Origin: Nocardia sp. XZ_19_385
GTDB lineage: Bacteria > Actinomycetota > Actinomycetes > Mycobacteriales > Mycobacteriaceae
Length of the DNA: 64,000 nucleotides
Assembly (NCBI RefSeq): GCF_015355755.1
Contig: NZ_JACVEE010000004.1
Span: forward strand, 186,001-250,000
Direction: 5' to 3'
How positions within the stretch are numbered: position 1 is the stretch's first letter; the number at the start of each line of letters is the position of its first letter. The notes beneath the pieces were generated by a model, which saw nothing but the letters and a program-made list of their open reading frames with translations, did not search any database and was not told where the DNA came from. The translations under genes were made by a program, and so were the position numbers. Positions 52,923 to 62,117 of the stretch are shown in pieces.

Positions 52923-54866
52923 ATGACTACAGTGCTGGGTTTCAGCATCGGTTCAGTGAACTCCGTATCCGCCGCGGTGACCGGTGCGCGTCCGCGCCCA
53001 TCGGTCCGTACCCGCCGCACCGCGGTGACCTTCGACGGGGTCGGCGTCGCCCAGGTCGGGGGGATACCTCAATTCAGTACGGCCATCAGCGATTTCGCGG
53101 ATCTCGCCCGAGATCCTGAATCGGTGGTCGTCGGCGGCCGCCTGTTCTCACCCGCCAATATGGTCGCGGCCGTGGTGAACGGGCTGGTGGCCGGCGCGGA
53201 GGAACCGATCGCCGGCGCCGTATCCACCTATCCCGCAATATATTCCGATAAACAGGTGGCGCTGCTGCGCCAAGCCCTGGATCTCGCCGATGCCCGCGAG
53301 GTCATGCTGGTGCCGGAGCCGGTCGCGGCCGCGGAGTGGCTGGAAACCGAGCACGGCCCGTTCGAACCCGGCTTCGTCCTCGTCTACGACCTCGGCGGCA
53401 ACAGCCTCGATGTGGCCGTCGTCCGGGTCGGACCGGACTGGGACAACCACCCGATCATCGGAAAACCGCTGCGCTCCTACGAGTTCGGTGGCCGCCCGCT
53501 GGGCGCGCGGATCGCCCGCTGTGCCCGCGGCAGCACGCCGGACGGGCTGGTGTCGTCGATGTCGATCCGCGACGTCGACGCGCTGCGCACCACGCACATC
53601 CGGAAGTCCTTCGACCTGGTCCGGCAGTGTGTGCGCGGCAGCGGACGCACGCTCTCCGATATCGACCGGATCCTGGTGGTCGGCGGCGCGGCACGGCCGC
53701 GCGAGGTCGCGCGCACACTGGCCGAACTGGGCCGCCCGGTGGTGGTCTCGGCCGACCCGGGCCAGGTCGTCGCCGCGGGCGCCGCGCAGTTCGCCGTGCG
53801 CATCTTCGCACCGGCCGAGGGTCCGCACCATCCGCCTCGAGTCGCCGTATTCTCGAGTGCCGCAGTGGCATCCGCGTTAGCGTTATCGGCGGCGACAGTG
53901 TTCGGCGGGGGTGTCGATCCGGATCTGTCGCCGTTGCTCGAGCATTTTCCCGGGCTCGGTACCACCAGTGACGTCCTGCTCTACGAGCCGAGTGGTGATG
54001 TGGTGCTCGACCTGAGTCTCGCGGCGGGGGTACCTCGGCGAGCGGTGGAGGCAACGCTGGTCAGCTATGCCCAGGGGCTCCCGGCCGAATCGGTGGTCGC
54101 GCAGGCGAGTCCGCCGCGAGAAAGACCACAGGGCCCGGTCAGGTCGGAGTCGGCCCGCTCCAGGCTGGATCAGCAGACCTGTTGCAGCCCAGGAAATTTC
54201 ACGGGTGCTACCTATGCGAACCCGGCCCGGTTCACCAACCCGCTGCCCTTCGTTCGCTCCAAGCCCGCGCCCGCCCCGGCTCCGGCTCCGGCGCCCGCCC
54301 CGGCTCCGGCTCCGGCGCCCGCCCCGAATCCCGCTCCGGCACCGGCGGCTCCGCCGGTCAACCAGGTCCCGAGCGTCAGCCTGCCGCCCGATCAGGTGCC
54401 TGCGGCACCGGCTCCCAACGCCCCGGCCGCCCCCAATACCCCAACCGCGCCGGATGTTTCGCAACCGTCGGCCCCTAGCGCCCCGGCCGCCGGCGGCTCG
54501 ACACCTCCGGACACCACCGCGTCCGACCCGAGCAGCGGCACCGGCGCCAATACCTCCGGCGGAGCCGGCACCTCGACCGGTCCGTCCTCGGGCGGAGCCA
54601 CGTCCGGCGACACGTCTACCGGCGGCACGAACACCGACTCGTCCTCCAGCACGGGTACTTCCAACGGCACCTCGTCGAACGACACATCGTCGGGTACGTC
54701 GTCGAGTGGGACCTCGTCCAGCGGTACTTCGTCGGGTACGTCGTCGAACAACACGTCCTCGGGGACGTCGTCGAGCGGTACGTCGTCGGGCACCTCTTCG
54801 TCCGGTGACACTTCGTCCTCGGGCGACTCGGGCGGGTCCGGCGGCGGGGACAGCTCCGACAAGTAG
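52923..54866 (+). CDS. Hsp70-like protein with membrane helix and Pro/Ala and Ser/Thr/Gly repeat tail
   Basis: 647 residues from ATG 52923. The first 300 match the protein at 47671: GFSIGSVNSVSA (the Hsp70 Asp again replaced by Ser), PEPVAAAEWLETEHGPFEPG, YDLGGNSLDVAVVRV, VVGGAARPREVART. A membrane helix follows (VAVFSSAAVASALALSAATV, about 307-326). The region after it has two Cys (DQQTCCSPGNF), a PAPAP array and a long Ser/Thr/Gly tail made of TSSGTSSSG-type units. The tail is likely outside the cell, perhaps spanning the wall. Function is unknown; chaperone activity is doubtful. Confidence 0.8.
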   Translation: MTTVLGFSIGSVNSVSAAVTGARPRPSVRTRRTAVTFDGVGVAQVGGIPQFSTAISDFADLARDPESVVVGGRLFSPANMVAAVVNGLVAGAEEPIAGAVSTYPAIYSDKQVALLRQALDLADAREVMLVPEPVAAAEWLETEHGPFEPGFVLVYDLGGNSLDVAVVRVGPDWDNHPIIGKPLRSYEFGGRPLGARIARCARGSTPDGLVSSMSIRDVDALRTTHIRKSFDLVRQCVRGSGRTLSDIDRILVVGGAARPREVARTLAELGRPVVVSADPGQVVAAGAAQFAVRIFAPAEGPHHPPRVAVFSSAAVASALALSAATVFGGGVDPDLSPLLEHFPGLGTTSDVLLYEPSGDVVLDLSLAAGVPRRAVEATLVSYAQGLPAESVVAQASPPRERPQGPVRSESARSRLDQQTCCSPGNFTGATYANPARFTNPLPFVRSKPAPAPAPAPAPAPAPAPAPAPNPAPAPAAPPVNQVPSVSLPPDQVPAAPAPNAPAAPNTPTAPDVSQPSAPSAPAAGGSTPPDTTASDPSSGTGANTSGGAGTSTGPSSGGATSGDTSTGGTNTDSSSSTGTSNGTSSNDTSSGTSSSGTSSSGTSSGTSSNNTSSGTSSSGTSSGTSSSGDTSSSGDSGGSGGGDSSDK

Positions 54867-54920
54867 CAGCCCGGTTTCCACTGCACCGAAATCCGGATGG
54901 GTGACGCGGAGCAGGCGCCG

Positions 54921-55736
54921 ATGCACAATGGGCTGGTGGTAACACTCGGGGGCAGTCCGCAGTTGGTGGCGCTGGACGTGGACGGCACATTGCTGGAAAC
55001 CGGGTCGGCGATCAGCGAGCGGGTGGTCGATGCGGTGCGCGCGGCGGTGGCCGCGGGCGTACATGTGGTCGTGACGACCGGTCGCACCCTGCTCACGACG
55101 CGCCCGGTGCTGGCCGAACTCGGCCTGGTCGACGGGCACGCGCTGTGCTCCAACGGCGCGGTGCACATCGACGTGGCCAAGGGCGCGCCGGTCGCGGTGC
55201 AGACCTTCGACCCGGCCCCCGCGGTGCGAGCCTTGCGAGCGCTGTTCCCGGAGATGATCTTCGCCGTGGAGAAGGTCGGCATCGGCACCTGGGCTACCGG
55301 CTCGAGCCCGGGCGAATTCTCCATCGGCGAATACCTGCTCGTCGACGACGGCGCATTGAGCAGCGAACCGACCCCGCGCCTGAACGGCTGGTGGCCCTCG
55401 GGGACGCAGGAGGAGATGCTGCGGCTGCTGCGGAAGTTGCACGTGCCCGAAGCTAGCTGGGTGCACGGCGAGTTCGGCCCCTGGCTGACGGTGTCGCGCC
55501 GCGGTGTCACGAAAGGCTGGGCGCTGGAACGACTCCGGGCCGCGCTGGGTATTCCGCACCACCGCACCCTGGCCATCGGCGACGGTCACAACGATCGCGA
55601 AATGCTGGCCTGGGCCGGGTATGCGGTGGCGATGGGCAATGCCGTCGACGCGATCCGCGACCTCGCCGACGAAGTCACCGATGACGTCGCCGACGACGGG
55701 GTCGCGAAAGTGCTCGAACGCTGGTTCCGGGCCTAA
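54921..55736 (+). CDS. HAD hydrolase, Cof/IIB type
   Basis: 271 residues. Motif I is VALDVDGTLLET, motif II is the Thr in VVVTTGRTLL, and motif IV is AIGDGHNDREMLAWAGYAVA with GNA following, all of the Cof-type sugar/nucleotide phosphatase group. Start chosen at ATG 54921, with GGAG upstream; 54897 is in frame. Its stop overlaps the convergent VOC gene by 4 nt. The substrate is unknown. Confidence 0.88.
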   Translation: MHNGLVVTLGGSPQLVALDVDGTLLETGSAISERVVDAVRAAVAAGVHVVVTTGRTLLTTRPVLAELGLVDGHALCSNGAVHIDVAKGAPVAVQTFDPAPAVRALRALFPEMIFAVEKVGIGTWATGSSPGEFSIGEYLLVDDGALSSEPTPRLNGWWPSGTQEEMLRLLRKLHVPEASWVHGEFGPWLTVSRRGVTKGWALERLRAALGIPHHRTLAIGDGHNDREMLAWAGYAVAMGNAVDAIRDLADEVTDDVADDGVAKVLERWFRA

Positions 55737-56149
55737 ACCCCGCCGGTCTTCCCCAGCACCTCCAGGTAGTGCGGGTTGGTCATGATGGTCAGCAGGTTGC
55801 CGAACGGGTCGATCACCGAGGCGGTGACGAATCCCGAGTCCGCGCTGCCGCGCGGGGTGATCGGCTCGTATTCCTTGGCGCCCAGTGCGAGCAGGCGCGC
55901 GAAGGCGGCTTCGAGATCGTCGACGTGCCAGTGCACGATCCCGCCCGCGCCCGGCTCGTTGCGTGCCCCGGCGAGTGCGTAGGCACGGTTGATGATGCCG
56001 AGTTCATGCTGGTAGTCGCCGATGCGGAACTCGTAGTAGCCGTTGGGCACGTGGAAGTACGGCTGGACGCCGAGGAGTTCGGCGTACCAGTCCTTGGCGG
56101 CTTCCAGGTCGTCGGCGAAGTAGGTGGTGGTGGCCATTCCGCGCAGCAT
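55733..56149 (-). CDS. VOC (glyoxalase/dioxygenase) family protein
   Basis: 138 residues from ATG 56149, set by GAGGAG 6 nt upstream. The vicinal-oxygen-chelate fold shows as TTTYFADDLEAAKDWYAELL, GGIVHWHVDDLEAAF and DPFGNLLTIMTNPHY. Family members bind a metal and act as glyoxalases, dioxygenases or drug-binding proteins. It is divergent from the WYL regulator at 56246, which may control it. Confidence 0.85.
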   Translation of the reverse strand: MLRGMATTTYFADDLEAAKDWYAELLGVQPYFHVPNGYYEFRIGDYQHELGIINRAYALAGARNEPGAGGIVHWHVDDLEAAFARLLALGAKEYEPITPRGSADSGFVTASVIDPFGNLLTIMTNPHYLEVLGKTGGV

Positions 56150-56245
56150 GTCTGTCTCCTCGGTGAGTGCTTCGTTCCGGTTGTGTAGTAAGCATCGCGC
56201 GCAAAGTGCGCACCGAATGAGCACTTTTAGAGGGAGAATTTTCCT

Positions 56246-57187
56246 ATGCGAGCGGACCGGTTGGTGGCGACCCTGTTGTTGATGCAGACCCGTGGCCGGG
56301 TGACGGCCGCGGAGCTCGCCGGGGAATTGGAGGTCTCGGTCGCGACCGCGCGCCGTGACCTCGAAGCGCTGTCCGCCGCCGGTGTCCCGGTCTATCCGCA
56401 ACCGGGCCGCGGGGGCGGCTGGCAGTTGGTCGGCGGTGCCCGCACCGACCTGACCGGCCTGACCGCGCCGGAGGCCCAGGCGTTGTTCCTGCTGGCCGGT
56501 TCCTCGACCGGTGCGGAGCCGGAAGTGAAGTCGGCCTTGCGAAAACTGGTGCTCGCCTTGCCGCAGACCTTCCGGGCCGATGCGCAGGCGGCCGCCGACG
56601 CGGTGGTGATCGATCCCGCCCGCTGGGGTCAGCACGACAAGAACCGCCCCGGCGTGGTGTCGCTACTGCAGCGTGCGGTGGTCGAAAGGCGCAGGGTAAG
56701 AATGGATTACGAGCGCGCAGGCAAACGCACGCAGCGGCTGGTCGAGCCCTGGGGCCTGGTCGACAAGGACTCCACCTGGTATCTCATCGCGGGCACCGAC
56801 ACGGGGAAACGGACCTTTCGCGTGGACCGCATCCTGTCGGCCGAGCTGACCGATGAAACAGCCGATCGCCCAGCGGATTTCGACCTGACCGCCGCCTGGG
56901 ACGAGGTGGTGGGGGAGATGGAGCAGCGCCGCGCCGCCGTCTCCGCCACCGTGCTGATCTCCGCGGAACTGCTTCCGGTACTGCGCGATCAGCAGGGCAG
57001 GCATTGTGAAGTGGACGGCCCGGCTCCGGACGGCCGGGTCCAGGTTCGCATTTCCGCACCGACCGCGAATATGGTTGCCCGGCAGCTCGCGGGCTGGGGA
57101 TCGGATGTCGAGGTACTCGAGCCCGCGTCGGTGCGCGCGGAATTGGCGGCGCTGGGCGGCGCGCTGGTACGGCAGTATGGAGAATGA
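56246..57187 (+). CDS. WYL-domain transcriptional regulator (YafY type)
   Basis: 313 residues. A DeoR-type winged helix-turn-helix (TAAELAGELEVSVATARRDL) is followed by the WYL domain (RTQRLVEPWGLVDKDSTWYL) and a C-terminal WCX extension (VRISAPTANMVARQLAGWGS). WYL proteins sense small ligands or nucleic acids. ATG 56246 follows AGAGGGAG. The VOC gene is divergent with 96 nt between the starts, the usual layout for a regulator and its target. Confidence 0.9.
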   Translation: MRADRLVATLLLMQTRGRVTAAELAGELEVSVATARRDLEALSAAGVPVYPQPGRGGGWQLVGGARTDLTGLTAPEAQALFLLAGSSTGAEPEVKSALRKLVLALPQTFRADAQAAADAVVIDPARWGQHDKNRPGVVSLLQRAVVERRRVRMDYERAGKRTQRLVEPWGLVDKDSTWYLIAGTDTGKRTFRVDRILSAELTDETADRPADFDLTAAWDEVVGEMEQRRAAVSATVLISAELLPVLRDQQGRHCEVDGPAPDGRVQVRISAPTANMVARQLAGWGSDVEVLEPASVRAELAALGGALVRQYGE

Positions 57188-57371
57188 AATCCATTGCGGC
57201 ACAGTATTGATCCGCCGAATCCGATGAGGCAAGCGAATCGGGGATTTCAATCCGCACATCGTAGGTGTGGCACCCGCTTGCCGCGGTAGGACCCTCACGG
57301 CCAGCTACGTGACCGAAAACGCGTGCGATACCGAATCGCTTCAAACGTGATGTCCGACACCCATTTTGATC

Positions 57372-57440
57372 TTGATATCCCGCTCCGATATCAATTGATC
57401 TCTCCGGATCATCGGATCCGGACGATCCCGTTATGGGATC
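57372..57440 (+). promoter_or_regulatory. Inverted repeats in the region before the small secreted protein
   Basis: TTGATATC-N7-GATATCAA (57372-57394) and GATCCC-N5-GGGATC (57424-57440), the second just before AGGGGAG of the gene at 57462. The first could be an operator and the second an mRNA hairpin near the ribosome-binding site. Confidence 0.35.
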
Positions 57441-57461
57441 AGGGGAGTTAGGAAATTACAT

Positions 57462-57902
57462 ATGGTCCGTCGGACTTTCAACAATGCCGGTCGCAAGGTG
57501 ATGGCCGGTCTGCTGCCGCTGGTCGTGGCCGCCACCTTCGCCGGTGTCGCGCAGGCTGACCCGGGTCAGATCGCCCCCGCGCAGGTGCCCGCCGTGCACC
57601 TGGTCGCCGAGCCGATCGCGATCGCCCCGATCGCTCCCGCCGCCCCGGCCGCTGTCGCGCCGGTCGCCGAGGTGGAGCTGCAGGACATCGCCACCAACCC
57701 GAACGCCCAGAACCCGGATCCGCTGGCCAACGGTGTGGCCGCCGGTGCCTTGGCCGGCGCGATCGCCGGTTGCATCCTGGGTCTGCCCGCCCTGATCATC
57801 GGCTGCTTCCCGGCCGCCATCAACGGCGCGATCACCGGTGCGGTCATCGGCCTGATCATCGGCGCGGTCGCGCCGCAGGCCATCCCGCAGATGCTGCCCT
57901 GA
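57462..57902 (+). CDS. Small exported protein with Gly/Ala hydrophobic C-terminus
   Basis: 146 residues. A signal peptide (KVMAGLLPLVVAATFAGVAQ, cut near AQADP) precedes a Pro/Ala/Val-rich segment (IAIAPIAPAAPAAVAPVAE). The C-terminal half is a glycine-zipper-like hydrophobic hairpin (GAIAGCILGLPALIIGCFPA, GAITGAVIGLIIGAVAPQA) with two Cys. It probably inserts into the membrane or the mycomembrane; no function is known. A strong AGGGGAG precedes ATG 57462, and a strong hairpin follows. Confidence 0.75.
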   Translation: MVRRTFNNAGRKVMAGLLPLVVAATFAGVAQADPGQIAPAQVPAVHLVAEPIAIAPIAPAAPAAVAPVAEVELQDIATNPNAQNPDPLANGVAAGALAGAIAGCILGLPALIIGCFPAAINGAITGAVIGLIIGAVAPQAIPQMLP

Positions 57903-57920
57903 TCCAGGGCTCGTAACAAC

Positions 57921-57963
57921 CGCTGGGCCGCGTCCGGGCATCTCGCCTGGACGCGGCCCAGCG
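57921..57963 (+). terminator. Strong hairpin after the small exported protein
   Basis: 15-bp perfect stem (CGCTGGGCCGCGTCC and its complement) with a 13-nt loop, 19 nt past the stop codon. Confidence 0.7.
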
Positions 57964-58045
57964 TCGTTCCGGGACTCTGCACGGTCCTCGGAACACGCTG
58001 GCCCGCAATCGGTTCGGGAATCCCGGTCGCGGACGGGCGTGGCTC

Positions 58046-58735
58046 TCAGTGTGGCGAATTCGCCGCCGGTATCCGATCGACGAGCGCGCGCACCATCTCG
58101 GTGGCGACCACCGCGTGCCCGCTGGTGCTGAAGTGGATCAGGTCGGCGCTCATCAGGTCCTCGCGCAAGCGCAGCGGGTGCTCCCAGAACTCCACCAGCA
58201 GCACGTCGTAGCGCGCCGCGACCTCCCGGAGGATGTCGTTGAGCTGCGCCATCCGCTCCCGCATGGGCCGCATCGGCGCCAGGCGTTCCACCTCCCAGAC
58301 ATCCGAGACGGTGAAGGTGGTCACCTGCGCACCCGTCTCGGTCAGCGCCGCGAACAGGGTGTCGAGATTCGCCCGCAACTCCGCGATGTTCCCGCCGGGC
58401 AGGAACAGGTCGTTGCCGCCGCAGGTCAGATGCACCAGATCGGGTTGGAAATCCAGCACCTGCTGGAGCTGTTCGGTCAGCACCTGTCCGCTGGTCGCGC
58501 CGATCTTGCCGGTATTCAGGTAGGCCAGACCGGGATTCACCTCGGTGAGCAGTGCGGCGAGCCGATCGGCCCACCCCTTGGGCTCGTACCCGGGGCTCGG
58601 ATCGCCGATGCCCTGGGCGATGGAGTCGCCGAGGACGGCGAAGCGCTGCCACGGTGCGCCGGTGAGGCGTTGCCGGGCTTGCTCGGGGGACAGCACCAAG
58701 GGGTCGTCGGCCTCGGTGCGAATAGTGTTCTGCAT
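58046..58735 (-). CDS. SGNH/GDSL hydrolase
   Basis: 229 residues. Block I is FAVLGDSIAQGIG (nucleophile Ser), block III is LTCGGNDLFLPGG, and block V is DLIHFSTSGHAVVA (Asp/His). These enzymes hydrolyse esters or acyl groups, and no signal peptide is seen, so it acts in the cytosol. The ATG overlaps the MFS stop by 1 nt, so the two are coupled and may share the TetR-type control. Confidence 0.9.
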   Translation of the reverse strand: MQNTIRTEADDPLVLSPEQARQRLTGAPWQRFAVLGDSIAQGIGDPSPGYEPKGWADRLAALLTEVNPGLAYLNTGKIGATSGQVLTEQLQQVLDFQPDLVHLTCGGNDLFLPGGNIAELRANLDTLFAALTETGAQVTTFTVSDVWEVERLAPMRPMRERMAQLNDILREVAARYDVLLVEFWEHPLRLREDLMSADLIHFSTSGHAVVATEMVRALVDRIPAANSPH

Positions 58736-60159
58736 CAGGAGGTTTCCTTTCTGAGAGTGTGGTTGGCGTTTCCGCTACCGGGAATGGCGAGCACACCCGC
58801 GGCCAGCACGGTGATGCCCGCGCACACGGCGAACAAGGTGTGGAAGGCGGTGAGCGGCTGGTCCGGGTTGGCGGCGAAGATCGCGGCCAGTAGCGCGACG
58901 CCGAGTGCGCCGCCCACCTGGCGGGCGGTCAAATTCATGCCGATACCGGCGGCGAACTGTTGCGGTGGAAGGGAACTCGCGGCCGCCGTGCCCAGCACCG
59001 TCACCACGATCCCGAGCCCGCCACCGCCGAGAATTCCTGCCGGGAACCAGGCCGACCACAGCGCGGGCTCCGGCCCGAACGTGTCGGTACTCATCCACAG
59101 CAGTGTGGCGGTGAACAGGAGGGCACCGAGCACCCCGGCCCAACGGCGGCCCGGGGCCGTGGTGATCCGGCCCGCGATGGTCGCGGTGATCATCGCCGCC
59201 ACCGCGCCGACGGTCATCGCGCCCGCCGAAGCGAGCACCGAGTACCCCCAGATCGCGTCCAGGAACAGCGGTCCCGCCAGCAGCCAGGCGAACATGGCCG
59301 CGCCGAACACGAACGAACCCGCATTGGCCAGCGCGTAGGGCCGGCTGCGCCACAGTTCGACTGCGATCGCCGGATTGTGTTGTGCGCGTGAGCGAATCAG
59401 CGCCACGAGCAACAGCAGTACCCCCACCCCGAGACAGGCCAGGGTGACCGGATCGGTCCACCCCCAGCGCTGTCCCTCGGTCACCCCGGCGACCAGCCCG
59501 CCGAGTCCGATCGCGACCGCCGCGGTGCCGATCGGATCGGGCAGCGCACTACCCGGGGTTCTGTTGTCCGGCACCGAGATCCGCAGTACGGCGAGGATGA
59601 GCACAAGGGCCACCGGCACATTGATCACGAAAACCGCGCGCCAGCTGAACGCCTCGACCAGGCCGCCGCCCAGCGCCGGACCGACCACGGCGGCGAAACC
59701 GCCTGCGGCGGACCAGGCCCCGATCGCGGCGCCGATCTTCTCGCGCGGCGTGACGCTGAGGACCAGGCCGAGCGCGGCGGGCACCATGAGCGCGGCCGTC
59801 ACACCTTGCAGCAGGCGTCCGGCGATCAGCCAGCCCGCAGTGGGTGCGAGCCCGCACAGCAGCGAGGTCAGCGCGAACCCGCCGAGCGCGAGCAGGAACA
59901 TGCGCCGCCTGCCGAGGGTGTCGGCGAAACGCCCTGCGGGCGTGAGGAATGCGGCGAAGGCGACCGCGTAGCCGCTGACCACCCAGGTCAGCGTGGTGGT
60001 CGCGGTGCCCGGGTAGTCGCGGGCGATGGAGGGGAAGGCCATATTGACCACGGACAGGTCGAGGAAGGCGATGAAGGCGGCGCCGCAGGCGATCAGCAAG
60101 GTGCGGCCGGCGGCTTTCGCGGCCGGCGGACTGCCGGGCCGCGCGGACACTTCGGTCAT
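58735..60159 (-). CDS. MFS drug/metabolite exporter (DHA2 type)
   Basis: 474 residues with about 14 membrane spans: FIAFLDLSVVNMAFPSIARD (first span with the D-x-x-V-N-A/M-type motif), RFADTLGRRRMFLLALGGFA (motif A) and SWRAVFVINVPVALVLILAV (motif C area). Proton-driven exporter, substrate unknown. The start ATG 60159 follows AAGGA; an ORF from 60252 would add non-family sequence. A TetR gene is divergent, with repeated operator-like sites between. Confidence 0.92.
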   Translation of the reverse strand: MTEVSARPGSPPAAKAAGRTLLIACGAAFIAFLDLSVVNMAFPSIARDYPGTATTTLTWVVSGYAVAFAAFLTPAGRFADTLGRRRMFLLALGGFALTSLLCGLAPTAGWLIAGRLLQGVTAALMVPAALGLVLSVTPREKIGAAIGAWSAAGGFAAVVGPALGGGLVEAFSWRAVFVINVPVALVLILAVLRISVPDNRTPGSALPDPIGTAAVAIGLGGLVAGVTEGQRWGWTDPVTLACLGVGVLLLLVALIRSRAQHNPAIAVELWRSRPYALANAGSFVFGAAMFAWLLAGPLFLDAIWGYSVLASAGAMTVGAVAAMITATIAGRITTAPGRRWAGVLGALLFTATLLWMSTDTFGPEPALWSAWFPAGILGGGGLGIVVTVLGTAAASSLPPQQFAAGIGMNLTARQVGGALGVALLAAIFAANPDQPLTAFHTLFAVCAGITVLAAGVLAIPGSGNANHTLRKETS

Positions 60160-60192
60160 GAGGGAATCCTTCGAGAGGTGCAAACAAAACGC

Positions 60193-60231
60193 ACGATCGT
60201 TCGTCCAATAAAAGTACGACCGACCGTTCGT
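60193..60231. promoter_or_regulatory. Paired TetR operator candidates
   Basis: ACGATCGTTCGT (60193-60204) and ACGACCGACCGTTCGT (60216-60231) share the form ACGA...TTCGT and lie between the divergent MFS and TetR genes, near where promoters should be. Confidence 0.45.
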
Positions 60232-60254
60232 CTTGGCAAGCCTTCGGTGCAAGA

Positions 60255-60887
60255 ATGGTGAACATGAGCGATCCGAGCAGCGCCGTAGCGACCCCGAGCT
60301 CCGATCAGCGGCTGGCCAAGGGCGCGCGGTCCCGGGCTTCGATCGCCCGGCACGCCGCCGATGTCGCGTCGGTCGAGGGCCTCAACGGCGTCACCATCGG
60401 CCGCCTCGCCACCGACCTCGGCATCAGCAAGAGCGGCATCGCCACCCTTTTCGGCAGCAAGGAATCCCTGCAACTGGCCGCGGTGAAAGCGGGCCGCGAA
60501 GTGTTCGTCGCGCAGATCATCACCCCGAGCCTGAGCGAACCACGCGGTCTACCCCGCGTCCGAGCCCTGGTCGACCGCTGGTTCGCCCACGTCACCGAGC
60601 CGGTCTTTCCCGGCGGCTGTTTCCGCACCGCCGCCCTCACCGAATTCGACAGCAAGCCCGGCCCGGTCCGCGACGCCCTCGCCGCCGACCACGACGCCTG
60701 GCTCACCTTCCTGACCAAAGAAATCCGCAAAGCCCAAGACCAAGGCGCCCTCACCGGCCTGGACCCCGACGCCCTCGCCTTCGAACTCGACGCCGTCATC
60801 AGCGCCGCCAACACCGCTCGCCAACTCGGCGAGGACACCAAGGTCGCGATGGCTCAGAGCATCGTCGCCCGCCTGCTCGCGAGTTAG
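60255..60887 (+). CDS. TetR-family repressor
   Basis: 210 residues. The helix-turn-helix is GVTIGRLATDLGISKSGIAT with LFGSKESLQLAAVKA following, then a ligand domain of TetR type (VTEPVFPGGCFRTAALTEFD). ATG 60255 and ATG 60264 are both possible. It most likely represses the divergent MFS-SGNH operon and itself through the sites at 60193-60231. Confidence 0.9.
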   Translation: MVNMSDPSSAVATPSSDQRLAKGARSRASIARHAADVASVEGLNGVTIGRLATDLGISKSGIATLFGSKESLQLAAVKAGREVFVAQIITPSLSEPRGLPRVRALVDRWFAHVTEPVFPGGCFRTAALTEFDSKPGPVRDALAADHDAWLTFLTKEIRKAQDQGALTGLDPDALAFELDAVISAANTARQLGEDTKVAMAQSIVARLLAS

Positions 60888-60917
60888 GCTGAGTGTCGCA
60901 GCGTCGCAAGGAGTCTC

Positions 60918-61295
60918 GTGATCGGCTGGATGATCTACCTGCACCGGCAGGCGGATAACCGCATGCAACCGGCAACTCGGACCTCGGAGAGTGGGACGCT
61001 GGCTGCCTGTTGGCAAGGCGGCTTAGGCGCTACCCGTTGGCTCCATGATCTTGTGGCATCGGGCTCAGCGATCGATCTCGGCGGGGACGGCTACCCGTCT
61101 TTGATGACCGCTCGGGCAGGTGCGGTAATCCCCGTCGTTAGCAACGGCCCGCCGTATGAGAACCGGCGATGGGTCGTAGGGGCCGAAGACATCGTGGACA
61201 AAGGCTGGGTGGGGAAGACCATCTACAAACCCGAGGTCGCGGACGCATGCGACGATGACGAATGGCTGCTCGTAACCATCTGGGACGAGAGCTGA
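60918..61295 (+). CDS. Unrecognised 125-aa protein
   Basis: Starts at GTG 60918 after AAGGAG, 30 nt past the TetR stop. MIGWMIYLHRQADNRMQPAT, then an alpha/beta-looking body (GDGYPSLMTARAGAVIPVVS, WVGKTIYKPEVADACDDDEW). It is less GC-biased than its neighbours. I do not recognise a family; size and composition resemble orphan immunity-type proteins, but no toxin is near. Confidence 0.65.
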   Translation: MIGWMIYLHRQADNRMQPATRTSESGTLAACWQGGLGATRWLHDLVASGSAIDLGGDGYPSLMTARAGAVIPVVSNGPPYENRRWVVGAEDIVDKGWVGKTIYKPEVADACDDDEWLLVTIWDES

Positions 61296-61364
61296 CTTTC
61301 TGTCGGCACTTGCCTGACCGTGCAACGTCGGCAGGTGGCGGGCGCGCAGCGGGTGCCTGGCGCG

Positions 61365-62117
61365 TCAGGCCGAGAGGGCGAGGGTGGTGGTGCGGGCGGC
61401 GTCGTAGCGGTCCCAGACGATGTCGGTGAGGGCGCGATGGGGGCCGATCACGTTGGCGTGCACAAGTTCTGGGGCGGTGGCGACCAGGCGGTCGGTGAGC
61501 AGGCCCGGGGCGAGGAACCAGGGGGCCACCAGGACCTGGTCGGCGCCGCGAGTGCGGAGGCGGGAAATTGCCTCGGTCACTGTGGGTTCGGTGGTGGCGA
61601 AGCAGACTTCGGTGTGCCAGCCGGTCAGCAGGGCGAGGCGGCGCGCGACGTCGGCGGTGCGGGCGTTGGCGGCGGCGGAGGACGAGCCGACGGCGGCTAC
61701 TGCGACGCCGAGTCGGCGACCGAGGTTGCGGGGCAGGGCGTTCGGCGCGGCGTCCAGGACGCGGTCGCGGAGGGCACCGATCAGCCGAGGATCCGGGCCG
61801 AGGACGTCAGCCTGGGTGAGCTGCAACTGCGGGTGACGCGCACGCGCCGCGTTCAGCAACTCGGGTAGGTCCACCCGGGCGTGGAAGGCGCTGCCCAGCA
61901 ACAGCGGCGCGACCACGGCGTGCGTATGCCCCTGTGCCGCAACGGCGTCCACGACCTGCTCTACCGAGGGGGCACTCAGGTCGAGGAAAGCCAGGCGGAC
62001 GTCGAGATCCGGCCGGGCAGCGGCGATCTCGGCGACCACCGCTGCCATGGTGGCCGCCGAGCGCGGATCGCGGCTGCCGTGGGCAACCGCGATCAGCGCG
62101 GGCGGGGTACCGAACAT
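61365..62117 (-). CDS. CbiX-type sirohydrochlorin chelatase
   Basis: 250 residues, two CbiX-like halves. The first carries LIAVAHGSRDPRSAATMAAV and PLLLGSAFHARVDLPELL with the catalytic His; the second (VAVAAVGSSSAAANARTADV) has lost its first His. It inserts Fe or Co into sirohydrochlorin, here probably Fe to make siroheme for sulfite reductase. Its start touches the cysN stop (62117), so it belongs to the sulfate-assimilation operon. Confidence 0.88.
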   Translation of the reverse strand: MFGTPPALIAVAHGSRDPRSAATMAAVVAEIAAARPDLDVRLAFLDLSAPSVEQVVDAVAAQGHTHAVVAPLLLGSAFHARVDLPELLNAARARHPQLQLTQADVLGPDPRLIGALRDRVLDAAPNALPRNLGRRLGVAVAAVGSSSAAANARTADVARRLALLTGWHTEVCFATTEPTVTEAISRLRTRGADQVLVAPWFLAPGLLTDRLVATAPELVHANVIGPHRALTDIVWDRYDAARTTTLALSA

